From: Anaerobium acetethylicum
GTDB lineage: Bacteria; Bacillota; Clostridia; Lachnospirales; Lachnospiraceae
Assembly: GCF_900096945.1 (NCBI RefSeq)
Contig: NZ_FMKA01000014.1
Coordinates: 36,040 to 100,039, forward strand
Length of the DNA stretch: 64,000 nt
Direction: 5' to 3'
Position 1 is the stretch's first letter, and every line of letters starts with the position of its first letter. The position numbers and the translations under genes were made by a program. The notes below the pieces were generated by a model. That model did not search any database. It was not told the DNA's origin and was given only the letters and a program-made list of their open reading frames with translations. Below are positions 49,812-57,205 of this stretch, piece after piece.

Positions 49812-50609
49812 ATGATTAGAGATATAACATTAGGACAATATTATCCAATAGATTCGGTGATCCACAGGCTTGACCCAAGGGTGAAGCTGGTGTCGACCCT
49901 GATATTCGTAATATCCCTGTTTATGTTTAAAAACTTCAGCGGATATATAGCAGCAACTCTATTCCTGTTTGGAATAATCAAATTGTCAAAGGTACCTTTC
50001 AGGTACATGGTAAAGGGCCTCAAGGCAGTATTGATCCTTCTGATGATAACGGTAGTGTTTAACCTGTTCCTGACCCCTGGAAAGCCCATATTCGAGTTCT
50101 GGATCGTGACGATTACCGATGAAGGACTGAAAACAGCCGGTTTTATGGCAATAAGACTCACCTATTTAATAATAGGCTCCTCCATCATGACCCTGACCAC
50201 GACTCCTAACAACCTGACAGATGGCCTTGAAGACCTTATGCGTCCGCTGTCAAAAGTCAGGGTGCCCGTACATGAGATTGCTATGATGATGTCCATCGCT
50301 TTACGATTTATTCCGATACTTCTGGAAGAAACGGATAAAATCATGAAGGCCCAGATTGCCAGGGGAGCTGATTTTGAAAGCGGGAATATTGTGCAGAAGG
50401 CAAAGAGCCTTGTGCCGCTGCTGGTCCCGCTTTTTGTATCTGCCTTCCGAAGGGCCAACGATTTAGCCATGGCCATGGAAGCAAGATGCTATCGCGGCGG
50501 CGAGGGAAGAACAAAAATGAAACCGCTGATTTATCAGGCAAACGATTACCGGGCTTATGCCTTAAATGCGGCATACCTGATTGCAGTCATTGTGATACAG
50601 AGGCTCTGA
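49812..50609 (+). CDS. ecfT: ECF transporter transmembrane protein EcfT
   Basis: 265 residues with about five to six membrane helices and the two coupling helices that contact the ATPases (MEARCYRGGEGRTKMKPL at the C-terminal side, ARG in KAQIARGADFE). It begins four bases after ecfA2. No S component gene is visible in the window, which fits a shared module serving several vitamins. Confidence 0.93.
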   Translation: MIRDITLGQYYPIDSVIHRLDPRVKLVSTLIFVISLFMFKNFSGYIAATLFLFGIIKLSKVPFRYMVKGLKAVLILLMITVVFNLFLTPGKPIFEFWIVTITDEGLKTAGFMAIRLTYLIIGSSIMTLTTTPNNLTDGLEDLMRPLSKVRVPVHEIAMMMSIALRFIPILLEETDKIMKAQIARGADFESGNIVQKAKSLVPLLVPLFVSAFRRANDLAMAMEARCYRGGEGRTKMKPLIYQANDYRAYALNAAYLIAVIVIQRL

Positions 50610-50643
50610 GGAATCAGACAAAATTTATAAGTACAGGTGCAAT

Positions 50644-51405
50644 ATGAAGAGAATAAAGATGACCGTTGCGTATGACGGCACGAACTACTGCGGCTGGCAG
50701 GTGCAGCCAAATGGAATTACAATAGAAGAGGTTCTGAACACGCATCTTTCCAAATTGTTGAAGGAAGAAATCAGGGTAATTGGAGCCAGCAGGACTGATT
50801 CCGGAGTCCATGCCCTCGCGAATGTGGCGGTGTTTGACACGAAGGCCAGGATGCCCGGGGACAAAATATCCTTCGCAATGAACCAGCGGCTTCCTGAAGA
50901 TATCATAGTGCAGGGATCGGAGGAAGTGCCATCCGATTTTCATCCAAGATACTGCAATAGCGTAAAGACTTATGAATACAAAATCCTGAACAGAACCTTC
51001 AACATACCATCTTACCGCCTGAATACTCATTTCGTATATGTGCCGCTTGATGTGGAAGCCATGAAACAGGCCGCCGGATATCTGGTAGGACGGCATGACT
51101 TCAGGAGCTTCTGCACCCCGAGAACCCAGGTGAATGATTTCGTAAGAGAGATCTATGCATTGGACGTATCAAAGGAAGGCGATATCATAACCATGAGGAT
51201 ATCCGGCAGCGGCTTCCTCTACAACATGGTGAGAATAATCGCCGGAACACTTATCAGGGTGGGATCAGGATACTATGCGCCTGAATACATCCCGGAAATA
51301 CTGGAAAAGAAGGACAGAAATGCCGCAGGACCCACAGCTCCGGCAAGGGGTCTCACCCTAATAAAGATCGATTACCCGCTTGACGAGGATGAGATAACGG
51401 ATTGA
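50644..51405 (+). CDS. truA: tRNA pseudouridine(38-40) synthase TruA
   Basis: 253 residues starting KRIKMTVAYDGTNYCGWQ. The catalytic aspartate is in GASRTDSGVHA (about residue 54). It modifies the tRNA anticodon arm at positions 38-40. It follows ecfT closely and is likely co-transcribed. Three near-repeats CCTGAT[G/A]A follow the stop codon (51421-51450) without known meaning. Confidence 0.95.
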   Translation: MKRIKMTVAYDGTNYCGWQVQPNGITIEEVLNTHLSKLLKEEIRVIGASRTDSGVHALANVAVFDTKARMPGDKISFAMNQRLPEDIIVQGSEEVPSDFHPRYCNSVKTYEYKILNRTFNIPSYRLNTHFVYVPLDVEAMKQAAGYLVGRHDFRSFCTPRTQVNDFVREIYALDVSKEGDIITMRISGSGFLYNMVRIIAGTLIRVGSGYYAPEYIPEILEKKDRNAAGPTAPARGLTLIKIDYPLDEDEITD

Positions 51406-51477
51406 TAAGCTGTTGAGGGCCTGATGAAAAACCTGATAAGGACCTGATGAGAAATCTAAAAATCATCTAAAAACGGG

Positions 51478-51506
51478 TTGACACACCAGGCACGGTATTA
51501 TATAAT
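51478..51506 (+). promoter_or_regulatory. Consensus promoter for rplM-rpsI
   Basis: TTGACA (51478-51483) and TATAAT (51501-51506) are 17 bases apart. The 96-base leader to rplM has a possible stem (AATGTCC/GGCATT region, 51530-51566) in the position where L13 leader RNAs occur. Confidence 0.82.
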
Positions 51507-51602
51507 GTATCGGTATGACAAAGTCAAGAAATGTCCGAGCCAAAGCCCCGGTTAAGGCATTTTACATAATAATAATATTTGATTATCTAAGGAGGTACAC
51601 CC

Positions 51603-52037
51603 ATGAAAAGTTATATGGCTAGCGCAGAAACAATTGAAAGAAAATGGTATGTAGTTGACGCTACAGGATATACATTAGGACGCATGGCATCCGAAATTGC
51701 AAAAGTATTAAGAGGAAAGAACAAACCTCAGTTTACACCGCATATGGATGCTGGTGATTATGTAATCGTAATCAACGCTGACAAGATTAAAGTAACTGGT
51801 AAGAAAATGGATCAGAAAATCTACTACAATCATTCAGATTATGTAGGTGGAATGAAAGAAACTACTCTTAAGGAAATGATGGCAAAGAAACCTGAAACAG
51901 TTATCGAACTTGCTGTTAAAGGAATGCTTCCAAAAGGACCTTTAGGAAGATCAATGATCAAAAAATTACACGTATACGCAGGTGCAGAACACGGACATGA
52001 CGCTCAGAAACCTGAAGTATTAGAATTCAAATTTTAA
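51603..52037 (+). CDS. rplM: 50S ribosomal protein L13
   Basis: 144 residues. [20 protein letters not shown] and [20 protein letters not shown] are diagnostic. ATG 51603 follows AAGGAGGTACACCC; ATG 51615 ([11 protein letters not shown]) is a possible later start. L13 is an early assembly protein and its gene is always followed by rpsI. Confidence 0.95.
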   Translation: MKSYMASAETIERKWYVVDATGYTLGRMASEIAKVLRGKNKPQFTPHMDAGDYVIVINADKIKVTGKKMDQKIYYNHSDYVGGMKETTLKEMMAKKPETVIELAVKGMLPKGPLGRSMIKKLHVYAGAEHGHDAQKPEVLEFKF

Positions 52038-52065
52038 TTAGAGTATCTGAAAGGAGGAAATTACA

Positions 52066-52458
52066 TTGGCTAAAGCAAAATTTTACGGAACCGGAAGAAG
52101 AAAAAAAAGTATTGCAAGAGTATACTTAGTACCTGGAACAGGTAACATTACTATAAATAAAAGAGGAATCGACGAATACTTAGGACTTGAAACACTTAAA
52201 GTTATCGTTCGTCAGCCATTAACATTAACAGAAACACTTGATAAGTTTGATGTTATTGTAAACGTACACGGAGGTGGATACACTGGCCAGGCTGGTGCTA
52301 TCAGACACGGTATCTCAAGAGCATTATTACAGGCAGACGGAGAATACCGTCCAGCTCTTAAAAAAGCAGGTTTCTTAACAAGAGATCCAAGAATGAAAGA
52401 AAGAAAGAAATACGGACTCAAAGCAGCACGTCGTGCGCCACAGTTCTCAAAGAGATAG
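52066..52458 (+). CDS. rpsI: 30S ribosomal protein S9
   Basis: 130 residues from a TTG start at 52066 behind AAAGGAGGAAATTACA. It ends in the conserved [10 protein letters not shown] tail that contacts P-site tRNA. The last 15 coding bases are the left attachment site of the mobile element; insertion changed the stop codon from the TAA still seen at 63358-63360 plus one base to the present TAG but left the protein unchanged. Confidence 0.96.
   Translation: MAKAKFYGTGRRKKSIARVYLVPGTGNITINKRGIDEYLGLETLKVIVRQPLTLTETLDKFDVIVNVHGGGYTGQAGAIRHGISRALLQADGEYRPALKKAGFLTRDPRMKERKKYGLKAARRAPQFSKR
52443..52457. repeat. Left attachment site (attL core)
   Basis: GTTCTCAAAGAGATA, identical to 63346-63360. 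It encodes the last residues of S9 (FSKR) and the first two bases of the stop codon. Confidence 0.85.
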
Positions 52459-52481
52459 TCTGCGGTCAACGCAAACATCAC

Positions 52482-52580
52482 GAAAAGCCCGATTTTACAA
52501 GGGTTACAGACGTTGTGGGTTGTTGTCAAATGTGCTGGATTTCAAACGGTATGCAACACATATGCAACAGGTATGCAACA
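52482..52580. promoter_or_regulatory. Integrase arm-type binding repeats, left end
   Basis: ATGCAACA occurs at 52551, 52562 and 52573, an exact 11-bp period that places each copy on the same DNA face. One further copy lies near the right end at 63290-63297. GAAAAGCCCG (52482-52491) is mirrored by CGGGCTTTTC near the right end (63323-63332). These are the expected arm sites for a Tn916-like integrase and excisionase. Confidence 0.65.
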
Positions 52581-52601
52581 AAAATATTAAAGATATGTAT
52601 T

Positions 52602-52646
52602 GGACATTTTCTGGTGAGCAATCACTGGAAAGTGTCCTTTCTTTTT
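52602..52646 (+). terminator. Element-borne terminator downstream of rpsI
   Basis: GGACATTTTC and GAAAGTGTCC form a 10-bp stem followed by TTTCTTTTTG. It faces rpsI transcription and would replace the native rpsI terminator, now displaced to 63380. It also shields the antisense integrase gene. Confidence 0.75.
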
Positions 52647-52650
52647 GTGT

Positions 52651-53706
52651 CTAAACCTTATTGATAGCATCGACAAGTTCATTAATATCAAAGTGGGTGT
52701 AGACTTTTTCTGTCAGCGTCATAGCACCAGAGTGTCCCACAATCTTCTTGATAATCGTCTGATCCACACCAGCTTCTGCCAGCATGGAAATTGCTGTATG
52801 CCGGCAACAATGCGGTGTTCGATTGATTTTAAGCTGTTCCATGAGAGGAAAGAAGTAGCTGTCATAGTAATTGCGGTACAGGAAGTGCTTTCCGTCTTCG
52901 GTGTGAAGTAGATATTTGCAATCGGGACATGAAGCAAACCAAGCCTTGTAGAAAGGCAGCACCTTGTCAGCGATAGGAACTTTTCGTATGCCATTATCTG
53001 TCTTGCTGCTGACCACATCGAAATACTGTTCTTCTAAGTGAACATTTTCCTTTTTTAAATCTAAAAATTCTGAAATCCTCACTCCGTTATACAGAAGCAT
53101 AAGGACAATCTGGTAATACTTATCTTCTTTCTGTTTCCAGATGCGGCCAATCTCTTTCTTTTCAAATTTGTTGCGGTCATACTTGTTTGGGTTGCGGTCT
53201 TTGTACTGAACGACATCTACAAAGCTGGAATAATCTTTGTTGCAGATATCGTTCTTAATTGCAAAGTCGTAAAGCTGATTAAACAATACTTTGATTTTTT
53301 TCAGAGTAGGGAAGTTCTTGCCACAGGTGTCAATCACTGTCTGTAAATCTACTAGCTTTAAGTCTTTAAAAACCTTGTTGTAAAGGCTTCCACATGTCTT
53401 ATAAGCAGCTGTATAGCCGTTTACATTGGAAGCTGACACAGTCGGATACTTCCGATCAGACCATTCCTCGTACACATCTGTAAAGGTCATTTTAGCGGCT
53501 TTGGTATCAAATGGGTTGTTGTTATAATCGGCAAGCATCTGCAAGCCCTCGGCTTTTGTTGGCGCATAGCCTATAACAAGAAACTCCTGTACCTGCCTGT
53601 CCTTTTCCTTATCATATCGAAAACCATTTGTTTTTCGGACAATATAAGGATTTCTCCTTTTCCCGGAAAGTTTTACAACGCTTCCGTATCCGTTGGGTAA
53701 CTTCAT
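52651..53706 (-). CDS. int: Tyrosine recombinase (integrase) of the element
   Basis: 351 residues from ATG at 53706 behind AAAGGATGG. A core-binding domain (about 72-165) precedes the catalytic domain with Arg210 (YNGVRISE), Lys235, the HxxR pair His299/Arg302 (PHCCRHT), His325 (VGHSG) and the nucleophile Tyr336. All catalytic residues are present, so the enzyme should be active. It lies 190 bases from the left attachment site, the normal arrangement for an element integrase. Confidence 0.93.
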   Translation of the reverse strand: MKLPNGYGSVVKLSGKRRNPYIVRKTNGFRYDKEKDRQVQEFLVIGYAPTKAEGLQMLADYNNNPFDTKAAKMTFTDVYEEWSDRKYPTVSASNVNGYTAAYKTCGSLYNKVFKDLKLVDLQTVIDTCGKNFPTLKKIKVLFNQLYDFAIKNDICNKDYSSFVDVVQYKDRNPNKYDRNKFEKKEIGRIWKQKEDKYYQIVLMLLYNGVRISEFLDLKKENVHLEEQYFDVVSSKTDNGIRKVPIADKVLPFYKAWFASCPDCKYLLHTEDGKHFLYRNYYDSYFFPLMEQLKINRTPHCCRHTAISMLAEAGVDQTIIKKIVGHSGAMTLTEKVYTHFDINELVDAINKV

Positions 53707-53769
53707 AGCACATCCATCCTTTCACAATTTTCTATTTATATCATGGAGCATATGCTCTCATAATACCGA

Positions 53770-54375
53770 TTATTCGGCAGACGGCTTTGGAGGAAAGCGC
53801 TCATTAATTAGAGCATTTCTTCGCTTTAATCTGGTTGTAAGATCCAATTCTTCAAATTCCTTGTTTTTCAAAACAGCATCAGAATAGTACGCGGACGTCT
53901 TATTCTCCCAATCCCTATAAGTTTCAAGAGAAAGCCAGTATTGTTTCAAACTTTCTCTTTGATTTGCAAATTCTTCTAAAAAGAGACACATAGACGCATT
54001 GTAAGGCGCTTCGGGATCATCTCCGTCAAAGGTAATGGAACATCTCCATTTACCAGTATATTTAGGCTTTTCAACGTTAATCTCAAAATTGATATCAGCC
54101 TTTTCGTCCAAACGGAACAGAAATTCCATAATATCAGCAAGACACTTTATATCTGCAATGCCAGATTGATAACCAATAAGGTAAGTCGCGGTAGTATCGA
54201 GATTCTTAGCTAATGCGTGGATCATTGCGAGGGAAGGTTCAATTTCTCCGTTTTCATATTTTTGAATGGTTCTAAGAGACTTTTCCAGCATTTTAGCAAG
54301 CTCTGTCTGGCTGAGTCCTTTGGCTTTTCTCTGTTCGCGAATTCGTTTTCCGATTTCTTCTGTTTGACTGCTCAT
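53770..54375 (-). CDS. XRE-family repressor with C-terminal sensing domain
   Basis: 201 residues from ATG at 54375 behind AAAGGACAGGTCTT; an earlier in-frame start adds residues overlapping the operator region. The N-terminal helix-turn-helix (about 5-62: RIREQRKAKGLSQTELAKML, TIQKYENGEIEPS) is followed by a domain of about 130 residues without a name I recognise. It diverges from the excision/replication genes and probably represses them through AAGTGCATA repeats. Confidence 0.85.
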   Translation of the reverse strand: MSSQTEEIGKRIREQRKAKGLSQTELAKMLEKSLRTIQKYENGEIEPSLAMIHALAKNLDTTATYLIGYQSGIADIKCLADIMEFLFRLDEKADINFEINVEKPKYTGKWRCSITFDGDDPEAPYNASMCLFLEEFANQRESLKQYWLSLETYRDWENKTSAYYSDAVLKNKEFEELDLTTRLKRRNALINERFPPKPSAE

Positions 54376-54443
54376 AAGACCTGTCCTTTCTGAATATTGA
54401 TTGAGTTTATTTTTCAAGTATAACATATGAAAATACGCATTAC

Positions 54444-54545
54444 AAGTGCATAAATGTAAGCAAAAGTGCATAAAACATTTAAAAAACTATTGACATGTGT
54501 ATTTGTAGTGATTATAATTTTAAATATACGAACTAAAAGTGCATA
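54444..54545. promoter_or_regulatory. Divergent control region: promoter and three operator-like repeats
   Basis: A perfect plus-strand promoter, TTGACA (54490-54495) and TATAAT (54513-54518) with 17-base spacing, is flanked by AAGTGCATAAA at 54444 and 54464 (20 bp apart) and AAAAGTGCATA at 54535. The outer copies bracket the promoter, as expected for a repressor switch controlled by the adjacent XRE protein. Confidence 0.7.
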
Positions 54546-54566
54546 TTTAAAAGGAGGGGAATGAGG

Positions 54567-54767
54567 ATGGACATTGATGGGATTAAAATGCAGATATTGA
54601 TGGGAAAGAAAAATTTCAATATCGCAAAGTTGGCAGAGAAGAGCCAGGTATCAAGACAGACCATTTCCTGTATTAAAGCAGGAAAAAGCTGTACGCCAAT
54701 TATCGCATGTAAGATAGCGGAAGCTTTAGACGTGGATGTGACAGAAATTTTGAGCATTAAAAATTAA
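54567..54767 (+). CDS. Small XRE/Cro-like DNA-binding protein
   Basis: 66 residues from ATG 54567, nine bases after AAGGAGGGG; ATG 54561 is too close to that site. The helix-turn-helix is KLAEKSQVSRQTISCIKAGK and almost fills the protein. It is the first gene behind the repressible promoter, like a Cro or an activator of element excision. Confidence 0.82.
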   Translation: MDIDGIKMQILMGKKNFNIAKLAEKSQVSRQTISCIKAGKSCTPIIACKIAEALDVDVTEILSIKN

Positions 54768-54780
54768 GGGGGATGTGCTT

Positions 54781-55026
54781 ATGGCAGAACAAAAACTATA
54801 TGTGGAATTACCATGTTTTACAGGGAGGAATGTACCGATAGCAGAGATAGCTAAGGCAATCGGAAAGGATGCCCAGTATGTAAGAGTGGGATTGCAACAG
54901 GGGGTATTGAAGTTTGGAGTTGCAATGAAGATGGAAAATTCAAACGATTATAACTACTATTGTCCAGACCGTAAAGTCTGGGAAGAAACAGGTTATTTCA
55001 GAAGCAAGTTATCCAATGCAGGATAG
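54781..55026 (+). CDS. Excisionase-like small DNA-binding protein
   Basis: 81 residues from ATG 54781, eight bases after AAGGGGG (an in-frame GTG two codons earlier is an alternative). IAEIAKAIGKDAQYVRVGLQ looks like a winged-helix recognition region, and YYCPDRKVWEETGYF is a tail I associate with small proteins of Firmicute integrative elements. It probably bends DNA at the arm sites to favour excision, or acts with the replication gene. Assignment is by size, fold and position. Confidence 0.6.
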   Translation: MAEQKLYVELPCFTGRNVPIAEIAKAIGKDAQYVRVGLQQGVLKFGVAMKMENSNDYNYYCPDRKVWEETGYFRSKLSNAG

Positions 55027-55071
55027 ACAGAAGGATAGCAGAGACTGTAGACAACTTAAGGAGGGAATAAA

Positions 55072-56223
55072 ATGACAGGAAACAAAAAAATGACTGTTCC
55101 AGATGCATCTATTGGCGTAGATGCGGAACAGCCACTTGCTAAAAATTACAATGCAAGTATAACAAATTTCGGCACACAAAACAATCTTCAGGACATAAAA
55201 AGCCCAGTTAATTCTGGGCACCTGAATTCTGGGCAGGCTGGTTTGGAAACTATCTCAATGGATGAACTGTATGATGCAGTTTACCCACCCAAGATACCGA
55301 TTGTAGATGGACTGATTTATAACGGAACATATCTCTTTGTAGGAGCACCGAAAGTTGGCAAATCATTCTTCATGGCTCAGCTGGGGTATCACGTCAGCAA
55401 AGGCATTCCACTGTGGGGATACCCGGTTCAAAAAGGAACAGTTTTATACCTTGCTTTGGAAGATGATTACGCAAGACTTCAAAAGCGCTTATCTAGGATG
55501 TTTGGTACGGAGAGCACGGACAATTTCTTTTTTGCCACCAAGTCAAAGAATTTAAACGAGGGATTGGAAGAAGAATTGAATCAGTTTGTAAGGGAACACA
55601 AGTATCTAAGACTTATCATCATAGATACTTTACAGAAGGTCAGAGAAGTCGGTGGGGACAAGTTCAGCTATGCTAATGATTATGAGATTGTAACAAAGTT
55701 AAAGAAATTTAGTGACGAGCATGGTATCTGCTTTCTGGTGGTGCATCACACAAGAAAGATGGAGTCCTCTGACAGCTTTGATATGATCTCAGGAACAAAT
55801 GGTCTGCTGGGTGCTGCGGACGGAGCTTTCATCATGCAGAAGGAAAGACGTACCGAGAATAAGGCAGTTCTGGAAGTGGCAGGACGTGACCAGCAAGACC
55901 AGAGGCTGGAGCTGAATTTCAATCGGCAATTGTGTATCTGGGAGCTAACAAAGGCAGAGACGGAGTTATGGAAAGAGCCAGCTGATCCAATGCTGGATGC
56001 TATAGCAAAAATCATAACAGAGCAACGGCCCGAATGGAGAGGGACAGCATCGGAATTGTTGGTGCTGTTACCAGAAGTGGATACGGCCCCGAATAGTCTG
56101 ACCAGAAAACTGAACATCAGCGTGGAAAATCTGCTTCTGGAATACAATATCCGTTATGAGAGTACAAGGGGGCATGATGGAAGAATGATTACTCTGACGT
56201 TTCAGCCAAAAACAGAAGAATAA
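55072..56223 (+). CDS. RepA-like AAA ATPase (replicative helicase-type)
   Basis: 383 residues. The RecA-type ATPase domain has Walker A GAPKVGKSFF (near residue 98), the strand LYLALEDDYARLQKRL, Walker B LIIIDTLQKV and the motif VVHHTRK. The first 60 residues are a low-complexity extension. Such proteins in mobile elements are hexameric helicases or primase partners that support rolling-circle or transient replication after excision. AAGGAGGGAATAAA precedes ATG 55072. A C-terminal winged-helix-like region (about 310-375) may bind the origin. Confidence 0.85.
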   Translation: MTGNKKMTVPDASIGVDAEQPLAKNYNASITNFGTQNNLQDIKSPVNSGHLNSGQAGLETISMDELYDAVYPPKIPIVDGLIYNGTYLFVGAPKVGKSFFMAQLGYHVSKGIPLWGYPVQKGTVLYLALEDDYARLQKRLSRMFGTESTDNFFFATKSKNLNEGLEEELNQFVREHKYLRLIIIDTLQKVREVGGDKFSYANDYEIVTKLKKFSDEHGICFLVVHHTRKMESSDSFDMISGTNGLLGAADGAFIMQKERRTENKAVLEVAGRDQQDQRLELNFNRQLCIWELTKAETELWKEPADPMLDAIAKIITEQRPEWRGTASELLVLLPEVDTAPNSLTRKLNISVENLLLEYNIRYESTRGHDGRMITLTFQPKTEE

Positions 56224-56236
56224 GGAGAAGTCTACC

Positions 56237-56410
56237 ATGATGAAGCAGGGGATGTGTACGAAGATTTTTGAAGATCTATTCAATGAGGAACTTTTGAATG
56301 CTGCAGACGCATACGACTTTAAAACCCTGAAAACAGAAGTTGAAGCTGTTATTAACAAGGCGTTAGAAGATTATGCACTAGTTCATAAGGCGGGAATTAA
56401 TATTGACTAG
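56237..56410 (+). CDS. Small conserved-type hypothetical protein
   Basis: 57 residues from ATG 56237, eleven bases after TAAGGAGAAG and 13 bases after the ATPase stop codon. It is mostly helical (IFEDLFNEELLNAADAYDF, LKTEVEAVINKALEDYALV), acidic in its first half, and has no motif I recognise. Tight spacing and a good ribosome binding site argue that it is real and co-translated with the replication ATPase. Confidence 0.6.
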   Translation: MMKQGMCTKIFEDLFNEELLNAADAYDFKTLKTEVEAVINKALEDYALVHKAGINID

Positions 56411-56539
56411 GCAGTAAGGCATAATACCAAAAGCATGAGTATGTGACGATTAGTGACGGTTGCGACGGTATATTCTATATAGGTAAATAACCGTCACAAT
56501 CGGCGCAACCGTCACGGAGGTGATTGGAAAGGAATTGAA

Positions 56540-56773
56540 ATGAAAAACATTCAGATACCGGAAGAACTCTTTATTGCATTGGCGAAATACCATTTGCTGG
56601 ATATAGAGGAAGTCCAGCCAGAGATAAAAAAGGGATTGATGGATAAAATGGATTCAATCACGATGCGGTTGCTATACTCCAAATACAAAACGGCACCGAC
56701 AGAGGAAGAAAAAGAGAAAGCCAGAAAGGAGTATCTGGATAAGCGTGGAGTGCTAGAAGGCTTCCGATGGTAA
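56540..56773 (+). CDS. Complexin-2-like small protein of mobile elements
   Basis: 77 residues beginning MKNIQIPEELFIALAKYHL and ending DKRGVLEGFRW. This family recurs in integrative elements of gut Clostridia, often annotated complexin-2 by distant similarity, with no known function. It is charged and helical (PTEEEKEKARKEYLDKRG). It lies between the replication and mobilization genes. Confidence 0.7.
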   Translation: MKNIQIPEELFIALAKYHLLDIEEVQPEIKKGLMDKMDSITMRLLYSKYKTAPTEEEKEKARKEYLDKRGVLEGFRW

Positions 56774-56794
56774 TTCGTCCCTAACTATCGATAA

Positions 56795-56815
56795 CAGGAG
56801 CGTGGCACGCTCCTG
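56795..56815. repeat. 21-base perfect palindrome
   Basis: CAGGAGCGTG and CACGCTCCTG are exact complements around a single G. No T-run follows, so it is probably a protein-binding site or mRNA hairpin. An open frame of about 35 codons follows (ADNENVGLEDD to ILMSWIRLL, about 56820-56930) that looks like the tail of a lost gene. Confidence 0.55.
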
Positions 56816-56927
56816 TATATAGCAGACAACGAGAATGTCGGATTGGAAGACGATGCAATTATGATTAAACCGGAAGAGCTTGGAAGCTGGATAACGGATA
56901 TCCTCATGAGCTGGATCCGTTTGCTGT

Positions 56928-57164
56928 GAGTGATAAACAATCACTCAAACCGGGCGGATGATTGCAGAAAAGTGACTCACGCCTGTAAAGTGATTGCAGA
57001 AAGTTCACTCACTGCTGAATGGGCGGCCGGGTGGGAGAATTTTAGACGGAAATCTATTAAAAGCCCTCGGCGTATGAGAGCGAAATACACCCATCGCACA
57101 AATCTTCGATTTGTACTCTGTGTCTTTCGCCCTGCCGGGGGCTTATTCATTCCCTTCGGGAATG
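56928..57164. other. Candidate origin of transfer (oriT) upstream of the relaxase
   Basis: This gene-free block contains the inverted repeat GAGTGAT/ATCACTC (56928-56946) and two 22-base direct repeats starting TGATTGCAGAAA (56959 and 56991). Next is a long stem with AAGCCC..CGG / CCGGGGGCTT outer arms and GCGAAA/TTTCGC inner arms (57060-57145) enclosing the hairpin ACAAATC/GATTTGT (57098-57114), and then CATTCCC/GGGAATG (57148-57164). Such stacked repeats next to a relaxase gene are the usual form of oriT. The nick site is not identified. Confidence 0.6.
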
Positions 57165-57205
57165 GAATTACCAATAAATAATATTTATACGAAAGAGGGT
57201 GGCAT

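Noticed and set aside
51421..51450. CCTGAT[G/A]A triplet repeats after truA as a regulatory element
   Set aside because: Only three imperfect short copies; chance or a degenerate repeat is as likely.
52551..52580. Short regularly spaced repeats as a CRISPR array
   Set aside because: The unit is only 8 bases with 3-base gaps, three copies, next to an integrase and attachment site. It fits arm-type binding sites, not CRISPR.
57060..57145. Long hairpin before the relaxase as a transcription terminator
   Set aside because: No T-run follows, and the surrounding direct repeats fit an origin of transfer better.
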